DNA of 64,000 bases from Actinomycetota bacterium (GTDB lineage: Bacteria; Actinomycetota; Acidimicrobiia; Acidimicrobiales; Ilumatobacteraceae). Position 1 is the stretch's first letter. Every line of letters begins with the position of its first letter. The notes beneath the pieces were generated by a model. The model had not been told where the DNA came from. It made no database searches and saw nothing but the letters and a program-made list of their open reading frames with translations. Position numbers and translations under genes: made by a program. Location: the NCBI GenBank assembly GCA_016870775.1, contig VGAK01000001.1:124001-188000 (forward strand). The letters run 5' to 3'. Positions 24,903-36,175 of this stretch are shown in pieces.

Positions 24903-26735
24903 ATGTCCGAGGCGCAGCACCGTGTGGTCTCTCCCCTCATAGGAACGGTTGCGCGCATTCTCGTCGGGCCCGGCGACGAGGTGCATGCCGGCGACGAGGT
25001 CGTGGTCATCGAGTCGATGAAGATGGAGCATCCGGTGACGGCGGGATGCGACGGCATCATCGCCGCGGTCGGCGTCGCAGAGGGCGAGACCGTCTCCGCC
25101 GGCCAGATTCTGCTGTCGGTGGAACCCGGAGTCGTCGGTTCGGCCGCCACTGCGGACCGCGGCGCGACGCACACCGGCGAGCGCTCCGATCTCACGCGGT
25201 GGCGTGAACGACGCGACCTCACGCTCGACACCGCGCGACCCGACGCCGTGGCACGGCGCGCAGCGAAGGGACAGCGCACCGCGCGTGCAAACATCGCCGA
25301 CCTGGTCGACGAGGGCTCCTTCGTCGAGTACGGGACATTCGCGATCGCCGCCCAGCGTCGCCGCCGCGGGCTCGACGATCTGATCCGCAACACTCCCGCC
25401 GACGGACTCGTGGGCGGGCTCGCCACGATCGGGCGCGAGACCTTCGGCGAGGATGCATCGCGCGTCGCCGTCGCCTCGTACGACTACACGGTGCTCGCCG
25501 GCACCCAGGGTCAGTTGAACCACCGCAAGAAGGACCGCCTCTTCACCGTGGCCGAACACTTGCGACTGCCGTTCGTGCTCTTTGCCGAGGGCGGCGGGGG
25601 CCGGCCGGGCGACACCGATGCGATTGGTGTGGCCGGGCTCGACTGCATGGCCTTCGCGCTCTTTGCGCGACTCTCTGGCCTCGTGCCGCTGGTGGGGATC
25701 ACCTCGGGCTACTGCTTCGCGGGGAATGCGGCCCTCCTCGGCTGTTGTGACGTCATCATCGCAACGGAGAACTCGAACATCGGCATGGCCGGCCCGGCGA
25801 TGATCGAGGGTGGCGGACTCGGAACCGTCGCCCCCACCGACATTGGACCGATCGACGTGCAAGTGGGCAACGGCGTGGTGGATGTCCGCGTCACCGACGA
25901 GGCCGAGGCGGTGCGAGTCGCCAAGAAATACCTCGCTTTCTTCCAGGGCCCGTCGCGTGACTGGCGTCGCCACGAGGACTCGGTCCTGCGCGACGTGGTC
26001 CCCGAGCAACGCACCCGCGTCTACGACGTGCGTCGCGCTGTCGAGGGACTCGCAGACATTGACTCGACGCTCGAGTTGCGCCCCGAGTTCGGCATCGGGG
26101 TCCTCACGGTCCTCGCGCGCATGGAGGGGCGCCCCGTGGGCATCATCGCGAACAATCCGGCTCACCTCGGTGGCGCGATCGACTCGAACGCGGCCGACAA
26201 GGCGTCCCGGTTCATGCAACTGTGCGACGCCTTCGACCTGCCGATCGTGAGCCTCTGCGACACCCCCGGGTTCATGGTGGGACCCGATGCGGAGAAGTCC
26301 GCCCAGGTGCGACACTTCGGCCGGATGTTCGTTACAGCGGCCAGCATCGAGGTGCCGTGGGTGACGGTGGTTCTGCGCAAGGGATACGGCCTTGGTGCAC
26401 AGGCGATGGCGGGTGGGAGCTTCCACGGCAATGCAATGACCGTCTCGTGGCCGACCGGGGAGTTCGGCGGGATGGGACTCGAGGGATCCGTGCGACTCGG
26501 TTACAGGCGCGAACTGGACGCCGAGCCGACCGAGCAGGCGCGAGCCGACCTCGAGGCGCGACTGATCGCGGCTGCCTACGAGCGCGGCGGTGCGCTGAAC
26601 ATGGCGAGCCACAACGAGATCGACGATGTCATCGACCCCGCCGACACCCGCGCACGGATCCTGTCGGTGATCGGATCACCCCGCGATTGGCGGTTGCACC
26701 CCCAAAAGAAGAGGCCCATGATCGACGCGTGGTGA
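24903..26735 (+). CDS. Biotin carrier-carboxyltransferase fusion of an acyl-CoA carboxylase
   Basis: 610 aa. Residues 1-75 are a biotinyl-lipoyl carrier domain: VVSPLIGTVARILVGPGDEV, with the biotinylation site ESMKMEHP. From about residue 95 a full carboxyltransferase (AccD/PccB class) follows, with DEGSFVEYG, ARLSGLVPLVGITSGYCFAGNAALLG, the second-half VGIIANNP, CDTPGFMVG and VTVVLRKGYGLGAQAM. It transfers CO2 from biotin to an acyl-CoA. In most actinobacteria the carrier is fused to the biotin carboxylase, not to the transferase. No biotin carboxylase gene is nearby. The ATG 24903 start is preferred; the tracked start 267 bp upstream runs into the divergent gene. Confidence 0.88.
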   Translation: MSEAQHRVVSPLIGTVARILVGPGDEVHAGDEVVVIESMKMEHPVTAGCDGIIAAVGVAEGETVSAGQILLSVEPGVVGSAATADRGATHTGERSDLTRWRERRDLTLDTARPDAVARRAAKGQRTARANIADLVDEGSFVEYGTFAIAAQRRRRGLDDLIRNTPADGLVGGLATIGRETFGEDASRVAVASYDYTVLAGTQGQLNHRKKDRLFTVAEHLRLPFVLFAEGGGGRPGDTDAIGVAGLDCMAFALFARLSGLVPLVGITSGYCFAGNAALLGCCDVIIATENSNIGMAGPAMIEGGGLGTVAPTDIGPIDVQVGNGVVDVRVTDEAEAVRVAKKYLAFFQGPSRDWRRHEDSVLRDVVPEQRTRVYDVRRAVEGLADIDSTLELRPEFGIGVLTVLARMEGRPVGIIANNPAHLGGAIDSNAADKASRFMQLCDAFDLPIVSLCDTPGFMVGPDAEKSAQVRHFGRMFVTAASIEVPWVTVVLRKGYGLGAQAMAGGSFHGNAMTVSWPTGEFGGMGLEGSVRLGYRRELDAEPTEQARADLEARLIAAAYERGGALNMASHNEIDDVIDPADTRARILSVIGSPRDWRLHPQKKRPMIDAW

Positions 26736-26757
26736 ACCACGCACGGTTCGCCCCGCC

Positions 26758-27279
26758 TCAGAATGCGGCGAGCCCGTTGCTCAGATCGGTCGCCAGCTCG
26801 TCGTCGGTGATCACATCGGAATCCGGCGCGAACTTCTCGTGGACCTTCGCCGCCCCGACGCTGGCCACCACGGTTCCGCCGAGAAGGCCGAGCAACTTGC
26901 CGAGGTCCTCGAGGCAGTGCCTCCCACCGCCCGGTCCGGGACCGACGGCGATGACCATCGACTTCTTGCCGAGGATTGGCCCCTGCATCAGCGGGCGCGA
27001 CGCCCAGTCGATGATGTTCTTCGTGACAGCCGAGTAGGAATGGTTGTACTCCGGCGAGGCGATCACCACGCCATCGGCCTCGGCGACCGCGGTGCGCAGT
27101 GCCGCGACAACCTCGGGGACCGTCTCGCCGTCGAGGTCCTGGTTGTAGAAGGGCAGGTCTGTCACGTCGAATTGCACGATGCTCACGCCCTCGGGTGCGA
27201 GTGCCGGCAGGGCCCGGATCACGCGGGAGTTGAACGAGGCGGCACGGAGCGAGCCGGAAAAGGCGAGCAGGGTGGTCAC
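26758..27279 (-). CDS. NADPH-dependent FMN reductase (flavodoxin fold)
   Basis: 173 aa from GTG 27279, where the fold begins (TTLLAFSGSLRAASFN, the phosphate-binding loop). VVIASPEYNHSYSAVTKNIIDWAS is the flavin-site motif of the azoreductase/chromate-reductase family. It would reduce flavins, quinones or azo compounds with NAD(P)H. It converges on the carboxyltransferase gene and is divergent from menB, which makes a quinone precursor. A quinone-reductase role fits but is not shown. Confidence 0.87.
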   Translation of the reverse strand: MTTLLAFSGSLRAASFNSRVIRALPALAPEGVSIVQFDVTDLPFYNQDLDGETVPEVVAALRTAVAEADGVVIASPEYNHSYSAVTKNIIDWASRPLMQGPILGKKSMVIAVGPGPGGGRHCLEDLGKLLGLLGGTVVASVGAAKVHEKFAPDSDVITDDELATDLSNGLAAF

Positions 27280-27413
27280 GGGATGGAAAGGGTATGCAAT
27301 CGGGCGCAGGGGCCTCGTATCGGACTGTGACGAAGGCTCCGCGACCGTCACCGTGCGGGGAGGCACCCGTCACCGGTGTGGTGACCCGACCTCTGTGCTG
27401 GAACAATGGAGCC

Positions 27414-28316
27414 GTGAGCGTCTCGGCCCTGTTCGATCCCTCCGCGTGGCGCGAGGTCCCCGGCTTCTCCTTCACCGACATCACGTACCACCGCGCGCTC
27501 GACCAGGGCACGGTCCGCATCGCCTTCAACCGTCCCGAGGTGCGCAACGCCTTCCGGCCGCACACAGTGGACGAACTCTTCGCCGCCCTCGACCACGCCC
27601 GGATGTCCACCGACGTCGGCTGCGTGCTGCTCACAGGCAACGGTCCCTCCCCGAGGGACGGCGGCTGGGCGTTCTGCAGCGGTGGTGACCAGCGCATCCG
27701 GGGCAAGGACGGCTACAAGTACGCCGATGGGGAGACTGCCGAGACCGTGGAAGCGGGCCGGGCGGGGCGGCTCCACATCCTGGAGGTCCAGCGACTGATC
27801 CGGTTCATGCCAAAGATCGTCGTCTGCGTGGTTCCCGGGTGGGCCGCCGGCGGTGGGCACAGCCTGCACGTGGTGTGCGATCTGACCCTCGCGAGTCGTG
27901 AGCACGCGCGGTTCAAGCAGACCGACGCCGACGTCGCATCGTTCGACGGTGGGTACGGCTCGGCCTATCTGGCGCGCATGATCGGCCAGAAGTTCGCGCG
28001 GGAGATCTTCTTCCTCGGCCGCGAGTACAGCGCCGACGAGATGCACGCGATGGGTGCGGTCAATGCCGTCGTGCCCCACGCCGACCTCGAGCGGACCGCG
28101 CTCGAGTGGGCCCGCGAGATCAACGGCAAGAGCCCCACCGCACAGCGCATGCTGAAGTTCGCCTTCAATCTCGTCGATGACGGGCTCGTGGGACAACAGA
28201 TCTTCGCCGGGGAGGCGACCCGACTCGCCTACGGGACCGACGAGGCCGAGGAGGGGCGACGCTCGTTCCTGGAGAAGCGTGATCCTGACTGGTCGGGTCA
28301 CCCCTGGCACTTCTGA
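27414..28316 (+). CDS. menB: 1,4-dihydroxy-2-naphthoyl-CoA synthase
   Basis: 300-aa crotonase-fold enzyme of menaquinone biosynthesis. It closes the second ring of o-succinylbenzoyl-CoA. MenB-specific blocks are AFCSGGDQRIRGKDGYKYA, RLHILEVQRLIRFMPK, VPGWAAGGGHSLHVVCD (oxyanion hole) and ASFDGGYGSAYLAR, ending in the usual GHPWHF. The start is GTG 27414. The tracked start 120 bp upstream is unsupported, and ATG 27406 is out of frame. GGAG is too close to be a standard ribosome site. No other men gene is in the window. Confidence 0.94.
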   Translation: MSVSALFDPSAWREVPGFSFTDITYHRALDQGTVRIAFNRPEVRNAFRPHTVDELFAALDHARMSTDVGCVLLTGNGPSPRDGGWAFCSGGDQRIRGKDGYKYADGETAETVEAGRAGRLHILEVQRLIRFMPKIVVCVVPGWAAGGGHSLHVVCDLTLASREHARFKQTDADVASFDGGYGSAYLARMIGQKFAREIFFLGREYSADEMHAMGAVNAVVPHADLERTALEWAREINGKSPTAQRMLKFAFNLVDDGLVGQQIFAGEATRLAYGTDEAEEGRRSFLEKRDPDWSGHPWHF

Positions 28317-28350
28317 GTCCCGATTGGGTCGCTTCGGGAGGGGTGATCCC

Positions 28351-29169
28351 GTGATCGTTCACGTCGAGCGCGCCGACGACACGAGACTTGATGCGTTCCG
28401 CTGGCGCGAGCGCCAACTCGCCAGCCGCGCGGATCGTCTCGAGACGGTCGGCTCGGGGTTGTTCGTCGCCGAGGGCGACCTGGTGGTCGAGCGGGCACTC
28501 GCGTTGGGAAACCAGCCCGTTGCCCTCCTGTGCGCCGAGCGGGTCGCACCGGGATTCGCGATGCGGGTCGTCGATGACGTGCCCGTCTATGTGGGCGACG
28601 ACGACCTCAGGCGCGACGTCACGGGACTCGGGGTGCCCCTCGGCGTGACAGGGCTCTTCCGCAGGCCGCCGATGCGTGACCCGGACTCCCTGTTCGCCGC
28701 ATCGCGGCGGGTCGTGCTCATGGAGTCGGTCGACAATCCCACCAACCTCGGGGCAGTGGTGCGCAGTGCAGCCGCGCTCGGGTGGGATGCGCTCGTGCTC
28801 GATGCGACGAGTGCCGATCCCCTCGCACGGCGCGCACTGCGCGTTTCGATGGGAACCGCACTGGTGCTCCCCTACGCGCGGCTCACCCCAGGGGACTCGA
28901 TCGCCTCGCTCCTGGGCCGGCACGCGTGCTCCGCGCTCGCCCTCACCCCCGATCCCTCCGCACGTGCGATCGGATCTTTCCGGGACGACATCTTTGGCCA
29001 CGAGCGGATCGCGCTCGTGCTCGGCAGCGAGCGGGAGGGCCTCTCACCGAGCGCACTGGCCGCCGCGACGGAGCACGTGCGCGTCCCGATGCACGCTGGT
29101 GTCGACTCACTCAACGTCGGCGCTGCCGCCGCGATCGCGCTGCACGCGTTCGGACCCGACGCACCCTGA
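28351..29169 (+). CDS. TrmH/SpoU-family RNA 2'-O-methyltransferase
   Basis: 272 aa from GTG 28351, preceded by GGGAGGGG. An N-terminal substrate-binding domain (FVAEGDLVVERAL) is followed by the SPOUT knot with all three motifs: NPTNLGAVVRSAAALG, VLGSEREGLS and VPMHAGVDSLNVGAAAAIAL. It transfers a methyl group from SAM to a ribose in tRNA or rRNA. The site cannot be predicted. It follows menB by 34 nt and may share its transcript. Confidence 0.9.
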   Translation: MIVHVERADDTRLDAFRWRERQLASRADRLETVGSGLFVAEGDLVVERALALGNQPVALLCAERVAPGFAMRVVDDVPVYVGDDDLRRDVTGLGVPLGVTGLFRRPPMRDPDSLFAASRRVVLMESVDNPTNLGAVVRSAAALGWDALVLDATSADPLARRALRVSMGTALVLPYARLTPGDSIASLLGRHACSALALTPDPSARAIGSFRDDIFGHERIALVLGSEREGLSPSALAAATEHVRVPMHAGVDSLNVGAAAAIALHAFGPDAP

Positions 29170-29212
29170 ACTCGGACGCGCAGCCGGGGCCGCGTTCGCG
29201 GGCGCCGGCCCG

Positions 29213-29617
29213 TCAGTCGCTGTTGCGGAGGTGCTCGGCGGTGTTCACCACGTAGACGGCCAGTTGGTGCACCACATCGTCGCGGTCCGACTCGGGGATC
29301 AGATGCATAGTGGCCTCGATTGCCGCCGCCATGTGCACGAGCCACCGGTCGCGCTCGAGCGGGCCCACGACGAATGGAGCGTGGCGCATCCGCAGGCGCG
29401 GGTGGCCACGCTCCTCCATGTAGTCGTGCGGGCCCCCCCAGTACTGGCGCAGGAACATCGCGAGACGTCTCCGGGCACCGACGGTGTCGCTGCCCTCGGG
29501 ATAGAGACGGATGAGGACCTCGTCGTGTTCCACCCCGTCGTAGAAGGCGTTCACGAGCGCGTCGAAGAACTCACTGCCCACGATGTCGTGGACACTGCGC
29601 TGGATCGACCCAGTCAT
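29213..29617 (-). CDS. glbO: Group II truncated haemoglobin
   Basis: 134-aa 2-on-2 globin. FFDALVNAFYDGVEHDEVLIRLYP is the B-E region with the Tyr and Phe of the distal pocket. YWGGPHDYMEERGHPRLRMRHAPF contains the group II signature around the proximal His, and RDRWLVHM is the G helix start with the conserved Trp of trHbO. It likely binds O2 or NO and supports respiration or stress tolerance. It lies 4 nt after the enoyl-CoA hydratase gene and is probably co-transcribed with it. Confidence 0.93.
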   Translation of the reverse strand: MTGSIQRSVHDIVGSEFFDALVNAFYDGVEHDEVLIRLYPEGSDTVGARRRLAMFLRQYWGGPHDYMEERGHPRLRMRHAPFVVGPLERDRWLVHMAAAIEATMHLIPESDRDDVVHQLAVYVVNTAEHLRNSD

Positions 29618-29621
29618 CGGC

Positions 29622-30479
29622 TCAGGAGAACTCCGGGGCGTCCCAACCCGGGAAGATGTCGGGCAACCCCGCCGAGACTCGATCCGGGTAGAGCGCCGCT
29701 CGCTTCTCGAGAAAACTCGTCACGCCCTCGCGGGCATCGTCGCTGCGACCGCGCTCCATGATGCCGCGGGAGTCCACGCGGTGTGCCTCCATCGGGTGCG
29801 ATGCCCCGAGCATCCGCCACAGCATCCGTCGGGACAGCGCCACCGAGACGGGCGCGGTGTTGTCGGCGATCTCTCGCGCGATCGCGCGTGCCGCAGGCAG
29901 CAGATCGTCGGGCGCATGGACACTGCGCACGAGACCAGCCTCGAGCGCCTCGCTCGCTGGGAACACCCGACCGGTGAAGACCCACTCCGTCGCCCGCTGG
30001 ATGCCGACAACCCGCGGGAGGAAGTAGCTCGAGCAGGCTTCGGGCACGATGCCGCGGCGGGCGAACACGAAGCCGAACCGTGCGGCCTCGCTCGCGAGGC
30101 GCAAGTCCATCGGCAGGGTCATGGTCGCACCCACCCCCACGGCTGCGCCGTTGATCGCGCCGATCACCGGCTTGAGCGACTCGAAGATGCGCAGTGCGAG
30201 GAGGCCGCCGCCGTCGCGCGGGATCTCCCGCTCCACGGTCTCACTGCCGCCCCGCGAGAATGTCGACCCACCCGCCGACAGGTCGGCCCCGGCGCAGAAT
30301 GCGCGGCCCTCGCCCGTGACGATCACCGCGCGCACCGAGTCATCGGCGTCGGTGGCGTCGAACGCTCCGATCAACTCGGCCATCATCTGGCCGGTGAAGG
30401 CGTTCATCTTGTCCGGACGGTGGAGGGTGATGGTGGCGATCCCATCCCCGACGGCGTAGCGAATCTGCTCGAACTTCAT
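29622..30479 (-). CDS. Enoyl-CoA hydratase/isomerase family protein
   Basis: 285 aa from the ATG at 30479 (MKFEQIRYAV); the tracked start 36 bp upstream is less likely. Crotonase fold with AFCAGADLS (oxyanion hole 1) and AINGAAVGVGATMTLPMDLRLAS (oxyanion hole 2). The second catalytic Glu is likely in RRGIVPEACSSYFLPR. It would hydrate or isomerise an acyl-CoA in beta-oxidation or a related pathway. It lies 63 nt after ftsX and directly before glbO. Confidence 0.87.
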   Translation of the reverse strand: MKFEQIRYAVGDGIATITLHRPDKMNAFTGQMMAELIGAFDATDADDSVRAVIVTGEGRAFCAGADLSAGGSTFSRGGSETVEREIPRDGGGLLALRIFESLKPVIGAINGAAVGVGATMTLPMDLRLASEAARFGFVFARRGIVPEACSSYFLPRVVGIQRATEWVFTGRVFPASEALEAGLVRSVHAPDDLLPAARAIAREIADNTAPVSVALSRRMLWRMLGASHPMEAHRVDSRGIMERGRSDDAREGVTSFLEKRAALYPDRVSAGLPDIFPGWDAPEFS

Positions 30480-30542
30480 GCGACCGACCATAGTGATCGT
30501 GCCGGTCGGCACCACAACCCCGGATCCCGGGCACGGGAGCGG

Positions 30543-31448
30543 TCAGACGTCGAGGAATTTGCTCGAGGCGACCCCCGAGCCGACCGCACCGGCGACTGCC
30601 CCGATCACGAGGAGTGCGACCATGACGCCGTTCGCATACGAGTCGGGAACGATCAACGACGACACTCCCGTGCCCGGTTTGAACCCCGCGACACCGCCCG
30701 TCCACGCTTGGTTGAGACCCCACAGACCCGCACACGACACGAGCGCACCGAGCAACCCCTGGAAGAGGCCCTCGAGGATGAAGGGCACCCTGATGAACCA
30801 GTCGGTGGCCCCGACGAGCTTCATCACCTCGATCTCCCGCCGCCGGGCGAAGATCGCGGTGCGGATCGTGTTCCAGATCAGGATCACCGCGACGAGGAGC
30901 AGCACGAGGGACATCCCGATCGTGACCGTGCGCACGAACGACGACAGCGTGGAGATCACCTCGAACTCGTCCTCGGCGAGCGACACTCCGGCCACGCCCG
31001 GCAGCGTGCGGTACTGGTTCGCGAGGCTCCGCACGAGCTCTGCATCCGTGGTGATGGGCACGACCTTGAACTGTGACGGGATCGTGTCGATCGACAGCAA
31101 CGAGAGCGTGGTGGGATCCCCCGCGAAGACGCGCTTGGCCTCCTCGTAGCTCTGGGTGCGGTCGAGATAGACGAGCTCGTCGACATCGATGACGTTCGGC
31201 TGTGACTCGAGGTTCTGCCGGATGAAGAGACGCGCCTCCTCGGTCACGTCCGGACGCACGAACACGATCATCCCGACATCACCGCGCCACTGCACGAGCA
31301 GGTTGTCGAAGGCGCGCTGGATGAGGAATGTCGTCCCCACCAGCAGGAGCGACACCGCCGAGGTGACCACTGCCGCCACGGAGAGGGTCACGTTCCGCCG
31401 GAAGTTCGCGATCGTCTCGCGGAAGGCGTAGGAGATGCGCTGTATCAC
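30543..31448 (-). CDS. ftsX: Cell-division ABC permease FtsX
   Basis: 301 aa, four membrane helices with a large extracytoplasmic loop between the first two (residues about 45-180), the standard FtsX topology. The start is GTG 31448, overlapping ftsE as GTGA. SYAFRETIANFRRN at the N-terminus and ARRREIEVMKLVGATDWFIRVPFILEG before helix 3 are family blocks. With FtsE it controls peptidoglycan hydrolases (RipC-type in actinobacteria) at the septum. Confidence 0.95.
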   Translation of the reverse strand: MIQRISYAFRETIANFRRNVTLSVAAVVTSAVSLLLVGTTFLIQRAFDNLLVQWRGDVGMIVFVRPDVTEEARLFIRQNLESQPNVIDVDELVYLDRTQSYEEAKRVFAGDPTTLSLLSIDTIPSQFKVVPITTDAELVRSLANQYRTLPGVAGVSLAEDEFEVISTLSSFVRTVTIGMSLVLLLVAVILIWNTIRTAIFARRREIEVMKLVGATDWFIRVPFILEGLFQGLLGALVSCAGLWGLNQAWTGGVAGFKPGTGVSSLIVPDSYANGVMVALLVIGAVAGAVGSGVASSKFLDV

Positions 31449-32122
31449 TCGTACACCCCGCGCTCCTGGTCTCGCACGATGACGCCACGGTCGAGCTGGA
31501 TCACGCGCTTGCGCATCGCGTTCACGACGCGGTGGTCGTGCGTCGCCATCACGATCGTGGTGCCCGTCGAGTTGATTGCCTCGAGGAGCGACATGATTCC
31601 CTCGCCAGTGGCCGGGTCGAGGTTCCCCGTCGGCTCGTCGGCCAGGAGGATGAGCGGGCGGTTCACGAAGGCACGGGCAATCGAGACTCGCTGCTGCTCA
31701 CCGCCCGAGAGCTGATCGGGGAAGCGATCCTCCTTGCCGGCAAGACCGACGAGCTCGAGCACCTGGGGCACCTGCTGGGACACCAAATGACGCGGCTTTC
31801 CGATCACCTCGAGCGCGAAGGCCACGTTCTCGAAGAGGGTCTTGTTGGGGAGCAACTTGTAGTCCTGGAAGACGTTGCCGAGTTGGCGTCTCAACTGGGG
31901 AATCTGGCTGTTGGCGAGCTCACCGATGTTCCTGCCGGCCACCCACACGTTGCCCCGCTCGGGGCGCTCCTGCCTGTTCATCAGGCGCAACAGGGTCGAT
32001 TTGCCCGATCCAGAGGGACCAACGAGGAAGACGAACTCACCCTTGGCCACCTCGAACGACGCGTCGCGGACAGCGACGATCTCTGCGCCGTAGCGCTTGG
32101 AGACGTTCTCCAGCCGAATCAT
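31445..32122 (-). CDS. ftsE: Cell-division ATP-binding protein FtsE
   Basis: 225-aa ABC ATPase with Walker A GPSGSGKST, the Q-loop FQDYKLLPNKT, signature LSGGEQQR and Walker B ILLADEPTGNLD. It partners FtsX at the membrane; the 4-bp overlap guarantees paired synthesis. It lies 79 nt behind prfB, the conserved actinobacterial order. smpB, usually next after ftsX, is absent here. Confidence 0.97.
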   Translation of the reverse strand: MIRLENVSKRYGAEIVAVRDASFEVAKGEFVFLVGPSGSGKSTLLRLMNRQERPERGNVWVAGRNIGELANSQIPQLRRQLGNVFQDYKLLPNKTLFENVAFALEVIGKPRHLVSQQVPQVLELVGLAGKEDRFPDQLSGGEQQRVSIARAFVNRPLILLADEPTGNLDPATGEGIMSLLEAINSTGTTIVMATHDHRVVNAMRKRVIQLDRGVIVRDQERGVYE

Positions 32123-32201
32123 GAAGCATTCAACCTACCCCGCCTCTCGGGGACGCAGAGGTCGCCGGTCGACGAGCGATCCGGGACTGGTTGCGGGCTC
32201 G

Positions 32202-33311
32202 TCAACGAGACGTCTCGGACTGGGCGCGACGCCAGCGGAGGAATCCCTCCATGAAGTCGTCGATGTCACCGTCGAGGACCGCGGCCACGTTGCCCGACTC
32301 GACCTCGGTGCGCAAGTCCTTGACCATCTGGTACGGCTGGAGCACGTACGAGCGGATCTGGCTCCCCCATCCCACCTTGGCGGGACGACCCGCGATGCGG
32401 TCCTTCTCGGCCTGGCGCTCCTCTTCGAGTCGCGCCGCGATCATCGCGCGCAACCGCGCCATCGCCTTCTCACGGTTCTGCAGCTGGCTGCGCTCCTCCT
32501 GGCTCGAGGCCACCACACCGGTCGGCTCGTGGATGAGTCGCACCGCCGACGACGTCTTGTTGACGTGCTGGCCACCCGCACCCGAGGCGCGGAACACCTC
32601 CATCCGGATGTCGGCGTCGTTGATCTCGACGTCTGGTTCGGCCATGTCGGGCCACACCTGCACGAGGGCGAAGCTGGTCTGGCGCCGACCCTGGTTGTCG
32701 AAGGGGCTGATGCGCACCAACCGGTGCATTCCGCGCTCCGAGGTCAACAACCCGTAGGCGTAGCGACCGCGCACGGTGAACTGTGCCGACAGGAGCCCCG
32801 CCTCGGTCCCCTCGCTCGTCTCCTCGACCTCGAGCGAGAAACCCCGGCGCTCGGCCCACCGCGAGTACATCCTGAGGAGGATCTCGGTCCAGTCCTGCGC
32901 GTCCACACCACCGTCCTTGGCGTTGATCTGCACGATCGCATCGTCGGCGTCGTGCTCGCCGGTGAACAGGCTGCGCATCTCGAGGATCGACAGGCTGGTT
33001 GCGACCGAGGCGATGCCCGATTCGATCTCGGGCTCCTGGGTCGCGTCGTCCTCGTCGCGGGCCAATTCGTGCAGGACCTCGAGATCCTCGATCTGGGACC
33101 GCAGCGAGTCCCATCCGTCGATGTCGGACTTCAGGTTCGAGTACTCGGCGGTGACGCGGCGCGCATTGTCCTGGTCGTCCCACAGGTCGGGGCGTGCGAC
33201 ATCGGTCTCCAGTTCGGCGAGGCGCGCCTTGGACTCCTCGATGCGGAGATACCCGCGCGCCTCGTCGAGGCGTCGTGCGACATCGGCGAGATCGGTGGTG
33301 AAGTCGCGCAC
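32202..33311 (-). CDS. prfB: Peptide chain release factor 2, no programmed frameshift
   Basis: 369 aa from GTG 33311, 7 nt after secA. It recognises UGA/UAA and releases the peptide. The SPF-type anticodon loop (RISPFDNQGRRQ) and the catalytic GGQ (GAGGQHVNKTSSAV) are intact. In many bacteria a UGA and +1 frameshift sit near codon 25, in the LRGYL region. Here the corresponding ARGYLRIEESKARL reads straight through in one frame. The tracked 449-aa form begins inside secA and is not real. Confidence 0.95.
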   Translation of the reverse strand: MRDFTTDLADVARRLDEARGYLRIEESKARLAELETDVARPDLWDDQDNARRVTAEYSNLKSDIDGWDSLRSQIEDLEVLHELARDEDDATQEPEIESGIASVATSLSILEMRSLFTGEHDADDAIVQINAKDGGVDAQDWTEILLRMYSRWAERRGFSLEVEETSEGTEAGLLSAQFTVRGRYAYGLLTSERGMHRLVRISPFDNQGRRQTSFALVQVWPDMAEPDVEINDADIRMEVFRASGAGGQHVNKTSSAVRLIHEPTGVVASSQEERSQLQNREKAMARLRAMIAARLEEERQAEKDRIAGRPAKVGWGSQIRSYVLQPYQMVKDLRTEVESGNVAAVLDGDIDDFMEGFLRWRRAQSETSR

Positions 33312-33318
33312 GGGTTCC

Positions 33319-36099
<2,781 letters not shown>

Positions 36100-36107
36100 G
36101 CGAAGCA

Positions 36108-36115
36108 CGAGCCTA
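36108..36115 (-). promoter_or_regulatory. -10 element TAGGCTCG upstream of secA
   Basis: Minus-strand TAGGCTCG starts 16 nt before the secA ATG at 36099. It matches the TAGCCTCG octamer found before four other genes in this window. There is no clear -35. Confidence 0.4.
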
Positions 36116-36163
36116 CCGGTGGGCGTTCACGGGGATGGTTCGCCCCCGGGACGAGTCCGGGAT

Positions 36164-36169
36164 GATACT
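36164..36169 (+). promoter_or_regulatory. -10 element GATACT, 6 nt before the HAD gene
   Basis: GATACT, then 6 nt, then GTG 36176, with no ribosome-binding site. This fixes the HAD start and suggests a leaderless mRNA. Confidence 0.45.
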
Positions 36170-36175
36170 TGTGCC

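Noticed and set aside
27294-27413. N-terminal extension of menB in the track
   Set aside because: The 40 extra residues have no MenB similarity and overlap the divergent FMN reductase promoter; GTG 27414 matches the family start.
29170-29212. GGCCG...CGGCC hairpin between the TrmH and glbO genes as a terminator
   Set aside because: The stem is only 5 bp with a long GC loop and no T-run on either strand.
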